Assembly (NCBI RefSeq): GCF_042219825.1
Contig: NZ_JBHJHQ010000009.1
Span: 124,001-188,000 of the forward strand
DNA: 64,000 nt
Direction of reading: 5' to 3'
Source: JBHJHP01 sp042219825
GTDB lineage: Bacteria > Bacteroidota > Bacteroidia > Bacteroidales > UBA5342
Part shown: piece by piece, positions 43,594-53,900 of the stretch
Layout of the letters: each line of letters starts with the position of its first letter
Position numbering within the stretch: the stretch's first letter is position 1
Made by a program: the position numbers and the translations under genes
The notes under the pieces: generated by a model
Told to the model about the DNA's origin: nothing
Seen by the model: only the letters and a program-made list of their open reading frames with translations
The model's database searches: none

Positions 43594-46500
43594 TTATATA
43601 ATAATAACTTTCGAGTTGATTATCCCGTCGTCAACCACTACTCTGACAATATATGCACCGGAATGCATTCCAACATATGTTGATCTGTTGTGCAGATCAT
43701 GCTCAGTTATCAGGTTTCCGGTTAACGAATAAATCTTCATAGATCCGGCATTGAATTTGCCATCAATCGTCACCCTCACCTTTTCTCTCATTCCAATTAT
43801 CTGAATCAATGGATTTACCACCACCTTTGTTACAGGTGTATTTGTATTACCTCCTACAAGTTCCAAACGAAAGTCGTCGACTTTAAAACCACCATAAACC
43901 CTCGATGAACTTGCTCCTGTACCGGCAGTCCCATCGCTTTTTAAGTTGCCGGATCGAATCCCGAGCTTTAAAGAATCACCTTCATTCAGCGTTACCTTTA
44001 CAGCCATCTCGCTTAAAAGTGCTTTCGACATACCGGAAACCGGTGTATTGCCAGCAAACGTATTGGTTTCACCTTCCGTCAGGTTCGACACGTAATCGGC
44101 CTCATTTCCATAATACTGCACATTATTGTTGGCAAATAACCGGACATTTGTAATGTATCCCGACATTACAGCCAACTTACATCGAACAATATAAGTTCCT
44201 GCCGGTAATTCATCTACAACCTGATAAAGCTCAAACTTTGAAGGCATGGCATATGGCGATTGATTCACATTGTACCAACACATATTCGCCCCTTCAAAAT
44301 TTGTTGCATCGTTGTTGATGCCAAAAGAATTACCCGGCACATAGCCAGTCTGACTCCACGCATACGGTGTTCCTCTTACAACGCTTCCATCATTTAACAC
44401 ACCTGCGGATTTATACTCGAAACCCGGATTTTTCAGATAGGCTGTATAGGGACTCTCACTGATTGTAACCACTGATAACGAACTGATCACCAATCCCGGA
44501 TCAGAAAAATAAATCCGAACTTTTATAGTCTGATCAGCATTACTCTGGTATTCGCTCGTTCCCACAGCATATTGGTTAATGATGTTTTGGGACCACTGAC
44601 CCGATGTAGCAGCTGTTGCAATATCTACAAACGCAGGTGTCTTCCCCGCAACAGATATGGCATAGCGCAACTGCATTCCGGGATATAACGGGAATGAGGG
44701 AAGACATTTAACGCTGATGTTATTACTGCCTTTTACTACAGGAACATCATACTCCACATAGGGCGCTGAACTGATATTAGATGCTGTATAAGTTGTCATA
44801 TTCATTGGCCAAACGGTAACGGCACAGCCGTTTTCACCCAGTCCGTTAATGGTATCAATATCTGTTCCCGATTTGGCAACGAAATTCTGGGCTGGAATGA
44901 TGATGGTGCTGTCTTCAACCAGCGACACGCCGTTAGTGTTGATGTTATCCGCTGTAGCTACCGTAGGTTGGTAAAACTGTGGCCGCTTACGTGGCGCATA
45001 GTCCATCATTCCGTTCCATTTACCGCCGGAAATTCCCGTATTGTATTTATTGGTCAATGAAATGATATTCTGATAAGCTACCCTGGATTTATCTGAATAA
45101 ATCAGTGCATCTGTATTACCTTCAGATGCCAGTTGAAGACTTTTTCTGGCATACAGAATCTTCTCGTTCATGCTGGCTGCTCCTTCAACAGGATAAGCAA
45201 TCAACTGAAAATATGCATCTTTCAGCCTTTCGGGAATGGAAGCCTCCACATTCTTTGACATTTCAACGAGTTTTGAATAATCAGCCAAACGTTTTTCCAT
45301 TTCCTGGTTAGAATACGAAATTAACGCAATATGCTCAGGTTTTCCCGATGATGCCAAACGATAGTATTCCTCTTTAATTCCGGCTATCTTATCAGCAAAT
45401 TCATTTCCAAATGTCTCGGCTGCCCATTGTTTAGAATAAGACCAGGCATTATCGGGAGTCCAACTGCTTTTATCCCATGCCATATCCATCGCAAACTGTA
45501 ACTCCATCTCCGCCGGCTTGATATCTCCTACATTAAACACCCAAAGATTTTTGGCATTTAACTCGTAGGCTTTACTCATCTCAAAGCTGATTAAAGAAGG
45601 TGAAGTGGTGGATAGCCAGAGATAATCTTCCGGGCTTCCCCAATAAGACAAATGATAGTACACACCTGCACCACCGCTTCTTTGTTGCTCTGCCGGATTG
45701 GACAACTGACGAATGTATCCAAAATTGTCATCCACCCAGGTCAAAGTAATATCATCTGCTAAGTTGAGCCCAATATTATATAAAGTGAGCGCTTCCTTAT
45801 ATGGGCAAAACATCTGTGGAACCTCTGAGGCTGGTTTCTCCAGATAGGTTGTGAGCAGATTCCTCTGGGTCGCAATAATATCCTTTAATGCATTTGCCTT
45901 ATCCTGATTAGTGGAATAACCGGTCATACCACTATCGTGTACACCCCGCATTCCGGTAGTATAAACAGCATCGTTATTTTTTGATTCAACAACCCGTGTT
46001 TTCCAATAATCCGTTATCAAAGCGCTGTTTGTAGCCCAGTTCCAGTTCGAAGCAGGATAGCCCAGATTATTTAACCATTCATCCACATTATTTCTCAACA
46101 TGGGTTCGGCATGACTTGACCCCAAAACAATGTCATATTTACGCGCCATCTCAGGATTCCCTGGATAATACCAAAATGCTTTCGTGCAATCGTGCATGGC
46201 AGGCCAAATGTAGTTGGCTTTCAAACGCAACATCAGTTCAAAGATTTTCGCATAAGTATTCGGGCCAATATCCTTAATACCGGTATCCATATTCTTTGCC
46301 GCCCAGGGATTTAGTCCCCAGTCTTCGTCATTAAGAAACATACCCCTGAACTTTACCGAAGGAGGACCCAAAATGCTTTCTCCTGTTGTTACATACAGTG
46401 CGGATTGTGGTTCCGGAGTAACATCGGCCCACCAAACCCAGGGAGAGACACCCATCATTCGTGATAACTCAAAAACACCGAAAGCTGTTCCTCTCGGATC

Positions 46501-46986
46501 ACTGCCAAATATAACTAAAGCACTTTCAAAGCCTTCAAAAGGATTGCTTACTACTGAAATGCAAAATGTTTCCCACTTACCCTGTACATTATCTATGGAA
46601 ATTTTACCAGTTGACGCCAACGAGTCTATTAATTTTGATTGTCCCAGGGTTCCTATGATTACAGGATATGATATGCCATCAAGATTTTGCGTTATACTCA
46701 GCGAAGTTCCTGTTATCAAATTTACATCATGACTAAAAGCAGAAGCTGCAACAGCAACAACCTCAGCATCTGATGAATCAATGACTATTGTAGCTGCAAT
46801 ACCAGAATTATCAACCAGAGGAAAATCCCCGGCAGCCCCTGAATTTGTTACTTTTACAGGTTCATGATTGTTATTTGCGAACGCATAAAAAGTGAAAAAG
46901 ACTAAGACGCAAAGAATAATAACTCTTTTTACCAGATAGTTCTCCTTGAATTGAACGAATGTTAATATTGAAAGGGATTTATACAT
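43594..46986 (-). CDS. GH115 alpha-glucuronidase-like enzyme with type IX sorting domain
   Basis: 1130 residues. Hydrophobic leader about 20-37 (VIILCVLVFFTFYAFA), so the true start is probably the internal ATG/GTG near residue 19. GH115 signatures: FGVFELSRMMGVSPWVWWADV, PPSVKFRGMFLNDEDWGLNPW, LRLKANYIWPAMHD, LGSSHAEPMLRNN and TLTWVDDNFGYIRQ. The GH115 core (about 60-840) is followed by a carbohydrate-binding-like beta domain (about 870-1050) and a type IX sorting domain (about 1055-1130). GH115 removes glucuronic acid or its 4-O-methyl ether from glucuronoxylan or arabinogalactan. Transcribed separately from the GH30/GH43 pair upstream. Confidence 0.92.
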   Translation of the reverse strand: MYKSLSILTFVQFKENYLVKRVIILCVLVFFTFYAFANNNHEPVKVTNSGAAGDFPLVDNSGIAATIVIDSSDAEVVAVAASAFSHDVNLITGTSLSITQNLDGISYPVIIGTLGQSKLIDSLASTGKISIDNVQGKWETFCISVVSNPFEGFESALVIFGSDPRGTAFGVFELSRMMGVSPWVWWADVTPEPQSALYVTTGESILGPPSVKFRGMFLNDEDWGLNPWAAKNMDTGIKDIGPNTYAKIFELMLRLKANYIWPAMHDCTKAFWYYPGNPEMARKYDIVLGSSHAEPMLRNNVDEWLNNLGYPASNWNWATNSALITDYWKTRVVESKNNDAVYTTGMRGVHDSGMTGYSTNQDKANALKDIIATQRNLLTTYLEKPASEVPQMFCPYKEALTLYNIGLNLADDITLTWVDDNFGYIRQLSNPAEQQRSGGAGVYYHLSYWGSPEDYLWLSTTSPSLISFEMSKAYELNAKNLWVFNVGDIKPAEMELQFAMDMAWDKSSWTPDNAWSYSKQWAAETFGNEFADKIAGIKEEYYRLASSGKPEHIALISYSNQEMEKRLADYSKLVEMSKNVEASIPERLKDAYFQLIAYPVEGAASMNEKILYARKSLQLASEGNTDALIYSDKSRVAYQNIISLTNKYNTGISGGKWNGMMDYAPRKRPQFYQPTVATADNINTNGVSLVEDSTIIIPAQNFVAKSGTDIDTINGLGENGCAVTVWPMNMTTYTASNISSAPYVEYDVPVVKGSNNISVKCLPSFPLYPGMQLRYAISVAGKTPAFVDIATAATSGQWSQNIINQYAVGTSEYQSNADQTIKVRIYFSDPGLVISSLSVVTISESPYTAYLKNPGFEYKSAGVLNDGSVVRGTPYAWSQTGYVPGNSFGINNDATNFEGANMCWYNVNQSPYAMPSKFELYQVVDELPAGTYIVRCKLAVMSGYITNVRLFANNNVQYYGNEADYVSNLTEGETNTFAGNTPVSGMSKALLSEMAVKVTLNEGDSLKLGIRSGNLKSDGTAGTGASSSRVYGGFKVDDFRLELVGGNTNTPVTKVVVNPLIQIIGMREKVRVTIDGKFNAGSMKIYSLTGNLITEHDLHNRSTYVGMHSGAYIVRVVVDDGIINSKVIII

Positions 46987-47164
46987 ATAATTTCTATTAA
47001 TTTTTATACAAAAGTTTATACGCCGTAAAATTAATATACCTCAGCCTAAATTTCATATCAGATTATACAAATACATTATCACAGCCTGCCATTTATCGGT
47101 TTCAGCACATATCGACATACAATAATATTTAATCTTCCAATTCCATAATTGGTCATAGATAATA

Positions 47165-47201
47165 ACAACAAAAACGAGGCTGCTCATTTGGAACAACCTC
47201 G
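47165..47201 (-). terminator. Rho-independent terminator after GH30
   Basis: On the minus strand CGAGGTTGTTC-CAAAT-GAGCAGCCTCG (11 pairs, two of them G-U) followed by TTTTTGTTGTT, 43 bp after the GH30 stop. It separates the GH43-GH30 transcript from GH115. Confidence 0.9.
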
Positions 47202-47243
47202 CTTTTTATGTAATAACTAAATTTTAAATCGTTTTTTCAAAAT

Positions 47244-48713
47244 TTATTTCATACTAAATGAATTGAGCGAATGTGCCGGAAGATTGACATTCAAATACTT
47301 ACCATTCATTTTCACTGTAATATCGCGGCTTTCATCTTTAAAATTACCTGCAAGAACGATATACCTGCCTTCAGGATTTTTAGCAAGCATTATGGATAGC
47401 TTATCCCTCTTATCATTTTTAGATGCCACAATTTTACTCCCTGGAGTAATGTAATTGCAGTAGTGCTTCACTGCATAATATTCCGGGGTATAGGTTGCAG
47501 TTCCTGATTTTGAATCAACCCTGATCAAAGCATTCTGTTTCCAGCCCCAGCCGCTTACACCGTCATCATACAAAATGGCATTCCAGAAGGTATATTCCTC
47601 ACATCCGTTTCCCAGATAATGATTGATAAGTTGAAAGGTATGCTCTGCTGCTCCCCAGTCGAACGAGCCCCAGCCACATTCACTTTCGGTCTGCACATAT
47701 TTGTAGTTTGGATATTTTTCACGCAAACGGGAGACAAGCTGTCCGCCTTCCCACTGGAATCCAACACCCTGTATTGTTTGCGGCATACGGGAATCAGATA
47801 ACACTTTGTCCACAAAGTCATACCGGTTGGTATTTATGGTTCCCAGGTATAAAGAAACATCGGGATGTTGCTGCTTTAACGCAGGAGCCAGGTATTCGGT
47901 ATTGAACCGGATAATACCCTCGGGTGTCCATGCACAACCCGGATATGGCGTATAACTCCAGGCTTCGTTCTGAAACATGACCATGGTAACCGGTATGCCT
48001 TCTTCCTGATAAGCGGAAATAAATTTACAGAAGTAGTTGGCATAGGTTTCCAGATAACGTGGATCCTGAATCAGATAATCATTAACAGCCAGCTTTTGCG
48101 GGAATACATGATCACTTTTTTTTTCACTGCCTTCATAAAGAAGAAAATCTTTTTTAGGATCAAGCTCATTAAAATCCTTGTTGCTGACCACAGAATAGTA
48201 ATGGTTTATTTTCATCCAGGATGGCGGAGACCATGGCGAGATCCAGAAGGTCATATCCGGATTTTGTGCCTGTGCTGATCTGATAAACGGAATAAGTGTG
48301 GTTTTATCCCGGTTAATATTAAAGTACTTCAACGTAAAATCACCGTCCACTTCATCACAGCTGTACCAATCCCTGGCATAGTCGTTGGCATTCATCGACA
48401 CACGTCCAATGCTGAATTTTAAATCACCACCCGGTGAGAAAAGCTGGGCCAGAATTTTATCCTGCTGATCTTTTGGCAACATATTCAGGGCATCCCAGCC
48501 CTTTTCGTTGAAACAGGTTCCCCAGGCCTTAAATGTTACTATCGGGTTATCTCCATTTACCTCCAGATCAGGTTCTGACTGTGCATTTTTCTGAAGTTTT
48601 ATTTGGGACTGTTCCCAGGTATTGCCTTCAGTACTACTTATCCAACTAAAGGATTGTGACTGCGCAAGTGTTATGAACGACGTTAAAACTAAACTCAGGA
48701 TTGCTGATTTCAT
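47244..48713 (-). CDS. GH30 family glycoside hydrolase
   Basis: 489 residues with a signal peptide ending near LAQSQS (20). GH30 barrel plus C-terminal beta domain: acid/base Glu250 (VMFQNEAW), nucleophile Glu343 (YVQTESECGWG), and WISPWSPPSWMK. GH30 subfamilies include endo-beta-1,6-galactanases, beta-1,6-glucanases and glucuronoxylanases; sequence alone does not choose here. Second gene of a GH43-GH30 pair (26 bp gap) and followed by a strong terminator. Beside GH115 and GH43, an arabinogalactan or glucuronoxylan target is likely. Confidence 0.92.
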   Translation of the reverse strand: MKSAILSLVLTSFITLAQSQSFSWISSTEGNTWEQSQIKLQKNAQSEPDLEVNGDNPIVTFKAWGTCFNEKGWDALNMLPKDQQDKILAQLFSPGGDLKFSIGRVSMNANDYARDWYSCDEVDGDFTLKYFNINRDKTTLIPFIRSAQAQNPDMTFWISPWSPPSWMKINHYYSVVSNKDFNELDPKKDFLLYEGSEKKSDHVFPQKLAVNDYLIQDPRYLETYANYFCKFISAYQEEGIPVTMVMFQNEAWSYTPYPGCAWTPEGIIRFNTEYLAPALKQQHPDVSLYLGTINTNRYDFVDKVLSDSRMPQTIQGVGFQWEGGQLVSRLREKYPNYKYVQTESECGWGSFDWGAAEHTFQLINHYLGNGCEEYTFWNAILYDDGVSGWGWKQNALIRVDSKSGTATYTPEYYAVKHYCNYITPGSKIVASKNDKRDKLSIMLAKNPEGRYIVLAGNFKDESRDITVKMNGKYLNVNLPAHSLNSFSMK

Positions 48714-48739
48714 GATAATAGTTTATTATGTGATTATAA

Positions 48740-50689
48740 TTATTCATTTATTTTATCTACGCCTTCCGTTGTCATTTGAATGCGTTTGAGTGTGCCATCG
48801 TCGTTGTAGTATAAATAGTCGATACAAACGGAACGCAGGTAACTACCACCGGAAAAAAGTCCACCATTATGATACACAAAATACCAGTCCCCTTTATATT
48901 CCACAACAGCCTGATGGTTTGTGTTGCAGTTCCCTGACAATTCATTCAGTATACCTTTATATTCCCAGGGACCGTTAATAGTTTTGCTCATGGCATAACA
49001 GGTTTTCTCCGGCCATAATGAGGCATACGATAAGTAATACCAATCTCCCCGTTTATGGATCCAGGGCGCTTCGGTAAAATCCGGCAGACTGACCGGCATG
49101 ATCGGTCCATCCAGCTCGGTCATGTTGTCTTTTAATTTAGCATAATAGCATTGCGTATTACCCCAAAACAAGTAGGCCTGACCGTCATCGTCAATCCATA
49201 CAGTCGGATCAATATCGTCCCATGATATGCCGGTCCATTGAGTGGTCATATTGTTTGTGATCAGTGCCGAGCCTCTTGCATCCTTAAACGGTCCTGTCGG
49301 TGAATCAGATACGGCCACACCAATTGCTTTCCCATGAATCGTCGCATGTTCTGTTGATACATACCAGTAAAATTTTCCATTGCGTTCAATCACCTGTGCT
49401 GCCCAGGAAGAATAATCCTTTGCCCAACTAAAATCTGTCCTCTCTAAGGGAACCGGATATTCCGTCCAGTTTATCATATCTGTGGTTGAATACACGAGCC
49501 AGTTTGGCATGTTATACCATGAACCGTCACCTTTATCCTCACCGGCGTAAATATAAAACACCCCATCGTGAACCAACGCAGCCGGATCAGCAGTATGGCG
49601 ATGTTTAATTATCGGATTTCCATCGGATTTAAATCGATAAACATCGCCGGATTCAGTTGGTTGAAGCAACGATACCGGTACACCACTCCATTTTTCATTC
49701 AAACGGCGGGCTTCATCCTTGGTGATCCCGATTACACTACCATGACGTGGATTGAAATTTTTGGTAAATGATTCCGGATCTTCGGTAAAATTAAACAGAT
49801 CGGAACTGCGTTGGAATTCATAACGACCATTGGCATACAGATCGTACATTAAAATGTATTCATCGGAGTTATTCAGTTTAAATACGCTCGATCCTTCGAC
49901 CACAACAGACGTATCCGCGTAGGCATCCAGGCACTTAAAACCTTCCTTCCAGGGACCTTTTAATGATTTACTGGTGGCCTGTTTGATGCCATTTTTAATT
50001 TCCACACCATTTGCGTCTTTTGTATATCCACGGAAAAAGAAATGGTATTTCCCATCCATATTAATAATGTCTCCGTCAATGCCACCAAACTTTGGACTGA
50101 ACATCAGTTGGGGTTCTTTTTCAAATACGGTAAAATCCCTGTTAGCATAAGCACTGTAAAAATCCAGTTTATCATCGTCTTTAAATTTTACTGTAAAATA
50201 TACCAGGTATTTTTTAGCTTTAGCATCATATATCGTCTGTGGCGCCCAAACCCACTGCACATTTCCGAACTTTTCCGGATACAGTTTTGCCAGATCTATG
50301 ATACTGCTTGTCCATTCAAGCAGGCTATCTGATTTCATCAGAACAATCCCGGGATTACTTCCCCAACCGCTTTTAGCCACATTCATATCTGTTGCAACCA
50401 TATAAAAACCGCTATTATCTGCTTTGCGTAAAATATACGGATCACGAATTCCTCCGGTTTGTGATATTTCTGCAGACGGGATAATAGGTCGATTGTTGTT
50501 TAATGCCACCCAGTTTATTCCGTTTTCACTTACTGCAAACCTGAGTTGTTCCTGTTCCTGCCGTTCCCCGGAGCCTTCAAAATAGGCAAAAAGATATCCG
50601 TCAAAACCACTTTTCAGAGATTGCATTTGAGCCATTGCACATGTTGACAGGAATAGCAGCACGGCATACAAAAAATAAGGTTTTTTCAT
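48740..50689 (-). CDS. Tandem GH43 protein (two GH43 domains)
   Basis: 649 residues with a signal peptide ending at CAMAQ (21). First five-bladed propeller about 25-340: catalytic Asp in GGIRDPYIL, VWAPQ, acid Glu in VVEGSSVFK. Second propeller about 345-640: base Asp in HTADPAALVHDG, Asp in WDDIDPTVWIDDDG, acid Glu in FTEAPWIHKRGDWYYLSYAS. Both active sites look intact. GH43 enzymes hydrolyse arabinofuranosides, xylosides or beta-1,3-galactosides. First gene of the GH43-GH30 operon, facing the hybrid sensor divergently, which probably controls it. Confidence 0.92.
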   Translation of the reverse strand: MKKPYFLYAVLLFLSTCAMAQMQSLKSGFDGYLFAYFEGSGERQEQEQLRFAVSENGINWVALNNNRPIIPSAEISQTGGIRDPYILRKADNSGFYMVATDMNVAKSGWGSNPGIVLMKSDSLLEWTSSIIDLAKLYPEKFGNVQWVWAPQTIYDAKAKKYLVYFTVKFKDDDKLDFYSAYANRDFTVFEKEPQLMFSPKFGGIDGDIINMDGKYHFFFRGYTKDANGVEIKNGIKQATSKSLKGPWKEGFKCLDAYADTSVVVEGSSVFKLNNSDEYILMYDLYANGRYEFQRSSDLFNFTEDPESFTKNFNPRHGSVIGITKDEARRLNEKWSGVPVSLLQPTESGDVYRFKSDGNPIIKHRHTADPAALVHDGVFYIYAGEDKGDGSWYNMPNWLVYSTTDMINWTEYPVPLERTDFSWAKDYSSWAAQVIERNGKFYWYVSTEHATIHGKAIGVAVSDSPTGPFKDARGSALITNNMTTQWTGISWDDIDPTVWIDDDGQAYLFWGNTQCYYAKLKDNMTELDGPIMPVSLPDFTEAPWIHKRGDWYYLSYASLWPEKTCYAMSKTINGPWEYKGILNELSGNCNTNHQAVVEYKGDWYFVYHNGGLFSGGSYLRSVCIDYLYYNDDGTLKRIQMTTEGVDKINE

Positions 50690-50708
50690 AATATTATTTC
50701 TTTTTTAA

Positions 50709-50748
50709 CCGTCATTGCGAATCCGGTTAAGCCCGGATCGCAAGACGG
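50709..50748. repeat. Large imperfect palindrome in the GH43 leader
   Basis: CCGTC-a-TTGCG-a-ATCCGG (50709-50726) pairs with CCGGAT-CGCAA-GACGG (50733-50748), 16 pairs with two single-base bulges. It resembles a worn copy of the GTCATTGCGA-type REP elements common in Bacteroidota. It would form a stem in the 5' leader of the GH43-GH30 transcript, 20 bp from the start codon. Confidence 0.6.
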
Positions 50749-50798
50749 AAATGAGTAAAAAGAAGATACAACTATATATTCATAACTTCTTTCGTGTA

Positions 50799-50806
50799 CA
50801 AAAGTA
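50799..50806 (-). promoter_or_regulatory. Bacteroidota -7 box for GH43-GH30
   Basis: TACTTTTG on the minus strand fits TAnnTTTG; it would give a leader of about 105 nt containing the palindrome at 50709-50748. No clear -33 TTTG at ideal spacing. Confidence 0.4.
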
Positions 50807-50902
50807 CAGAGATCAGAAAAAAACAGATTTCACAAATTCGTCAAACTATAGTCATTAATTCTGCAATCTGGTTTCACAGGATGATTTCAAATAATATTAT
50901 AT

Positions 50903-50910
50903 TAATTTTG
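50903..50910 (+). promoter_or_regulatory. Bacteroidota -7 box for the hybrid sensor
   Basis: TAATTTTG ends 22 bp before the ATG at 50933. If used, transcription starts after 50912, which excludes the ATG there and supports the start at 50933. Confidence 0.5.
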
Positions 50911-50932
50911 AATGCATTATGCTTTAGTATAT

Positions 50933-53900
50933 ATGAAAATCTTTAGGTTTTTTTCTATAATTTCTGTCATTCTGCTGGTTTGTTCGTCATATTTATCAGC
51001 CTTCACAGTTCAAAAACTGGGGACAGAAGATGGTCTGTCCAGCAATAATATCATTAGCATAGATCAGGATAAAGAAGGTTTTATTTGGATTGCTACCAAA
51101 AATGGATTAAACAGGTTCGATGCCAATTCATTTAAAGTTTTTAAAGCATCTGAAAATGATACTAATACCATTAGCAGTAATGTATTGAACTGTGTATATG
51201 CTGATCCAAACGAAGATGTTATATGGATTGCAACCGAAAAAAGTGGCGTTGATATCTACAATTATAAAACACACCAGTTTAAACACTATAAACACGACTA
51301 CAGCAATACACAAGACGGATTGATTGCCGATGGTGTAACGCACATAACCGGTGACAGTAAAGGCAATATATGGCTGGCAACGTACCAGGCCGGTCTGGAT
51401 TATTTCGATAAAAAAAACGGTAGTTTTACACATTACAATCAGTCAAACATTAAGGGATTAGGATCTGATTACAACTGGTATGTCATGCCATATAATGATA
51501 ATACCATTTATGTTGGACACGTTGCTGAAGGTTTAAGCATTATAGACTTAAGTTCAAAATCAGCTGTCAATTTCAGACATGATCCTACTGATCCTTCTTC
51601 TTTACCTGACAATACTGTAACATGTCTGTTCAAGGATTCAAAGGACCGTATGTGGATTGGGACACGAAATGGCTTATCCCTTTTCGATCCGGACACTTAC
51701 AAAATGATCAACTTCAAAAACAAACCCGAAGATCCCAATTCTTTGTCATATAATTTTATAAAAGGGATTGTTGAAACCAAAGAACATAAGTTATGGATTG
51801 GAACTGAAGGTGGAGGGATTACCATCATGGATCTTAATGATCTGCCTAAAATATTTGATCCTAAAAAGGTTTCATTTACCAGAATCGGATATTCAGACAC
51901 AAATGAAGGCCTTTCCTGGACTTCAGTTCAAAGCATTATTAAAGATTCTTTTGGAAATATATGGGCAGGTGGATATGCAGGTGGACTTAATTTTATTCCG
52001 GCCAGGGAAAACTTCTTTCACCAGATTACATATTTGCCTTATATTAATAACATCAATAGTCTGGCTGACAAGTCCGTTTCTGATCTGTATGCAGATGGAA
52101 GCAACAATATTCTTATAGCAAATGGCAACGGAGGAATCGGTTTATTCAATAAAGGTTCAAAGCTAAACCTGAAATCAACCGTCAGTAAAGAGGATTTATC
52201 AGTTTCAACGGTTCTGAAAGACAGCGATAATCATATCTGGACTGGAACCTATGACGGTAAAATATACCGCTACCATATTAACACAGGAGTATTTGAACGG
52301 ATCGATTGCTTTTATAATCCCAGCAATATTCCTGTTTACAGGTTATTTGAAGATTCCAGGAAAAACCTCTGGATCTGTACAGATGCAGGATTATTTGTTT
52401 ACAACATTACTACAAAAGAATGTCATAATTATACGTCGGAGAATAGCGGATTGGGTGATAATATCATTAGAACTATTAATGAAGATCGAAATCATAATCT
52501 TTGGGTAGGAACCCTGATTGGTGGTCTATATGTTCTGAACGAAGAATTAGAACAGCTCTATAATTATGGCGAATTCTTCGATTTTTACTGTGTTAATGAC
52601 ATTTATAAAGATTCCGAAAACAGAATGTGGGTTGCCAGTCAGAATGACTTGTTTCTTTTTAAAGATTTAAACGTTGACTCGGTTAAAAGATTCGGAATTG
52701 AAACAGGTTTACCTGAAAATGACATACGGGCAATAATGCAAGGCACTACAGCGAATGATATATGGTTATCAACCACCAATGGTATTAGCTATTTTAACCT
52801 CAAAAGCGTTGAAATACAAAATTTTACTACAAAGGATAATATCATTAAAGGAGATTATATGATTGGTGCGGCAACAAAGACTATGGACGGAACCATATAT
52901 TTTGGATCACAAAACGGCATAACATGGTTTAATGAATTTTACAAGCCATTCACTGATCCATTACCACAAATCCATATTACCGGTTTAAGCATTAATCTGA
53001 ATCCAAAAAACAATTTAAACCAACTGGTTGATGTTCCGGTGTCGGATAAACTCAAACTGAAATATGATCAGAATACCTTACAGATTGATTTCAATATTCT
53101 GGATTATTCGCTGGCAAAGCAGATTGAATATATGTACCAAATGAAAGGACTGGATGAAGGATGGTATTTTATTGATGGAAATCAGGTTACATTTCGCAAT
53201 TTAAAACCAGGCGATTATACCTTTAATCTTAAATCCAGATTGCATAATAAAACATGGAATACTAATGTTACCGCTTTCCCGGTAATAATTGAGCCTCCTT
53301 TATGGTTTAGCTGGTGGGCAAAAATATTGTATTTCTTTATAACCGTTACTATTGTTTATCTCATCGTTAGTTTTTTCAGACGCAAGATTGCTATAGAAAA
53401 CGCTCTGCAGAATGAGAAAGAAAAACACCTTCGTGAACAACAGCTAAACGAGGAAAAAATAAGGTTCTTTACCAATATAACCCATGAGCTAAGAACACCT
53501 ATGACGCTCATTCTGGGTCCTTTGGAAGACCTCGTTGCTGACCGTTCAGTTCCTCCTGCACTGGCCAAAAAGATTAACTCCATACACAGGGTAGCAACAC
53601 GCTTACTGCAACTGATCAACCAGATTCTCGAATTCAGAAAGGCAGAAAAAAACAGCAGAAAATTAAGGGTCGTAAAAGGAAATTTTTCAAAATATGTATA
53701 TGAGTGCGGTTCAAAGTATCAGGAACTCCATCATAACAATAAAATTGATTTCAGAATCAGTCTTTCAGACCAGAATATGGAGATGTTTTATGATCCGGAG
53801 GTGATCACTATTATCCTGGACAACCTGCTTGCCAATGCATTTAAATATACGCAAAGAGGTTTTATAGTACTTTCACTCAACAGTATTCTGGAAAACAATG

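Noticed and set aside
50912..50932. HTCS start at 50912
   Set aside because: A TAATTTTG promoter box ends at 50910, so this ATG would lie before or at the transcription start; the signal peptide fits the ATG at 50933.
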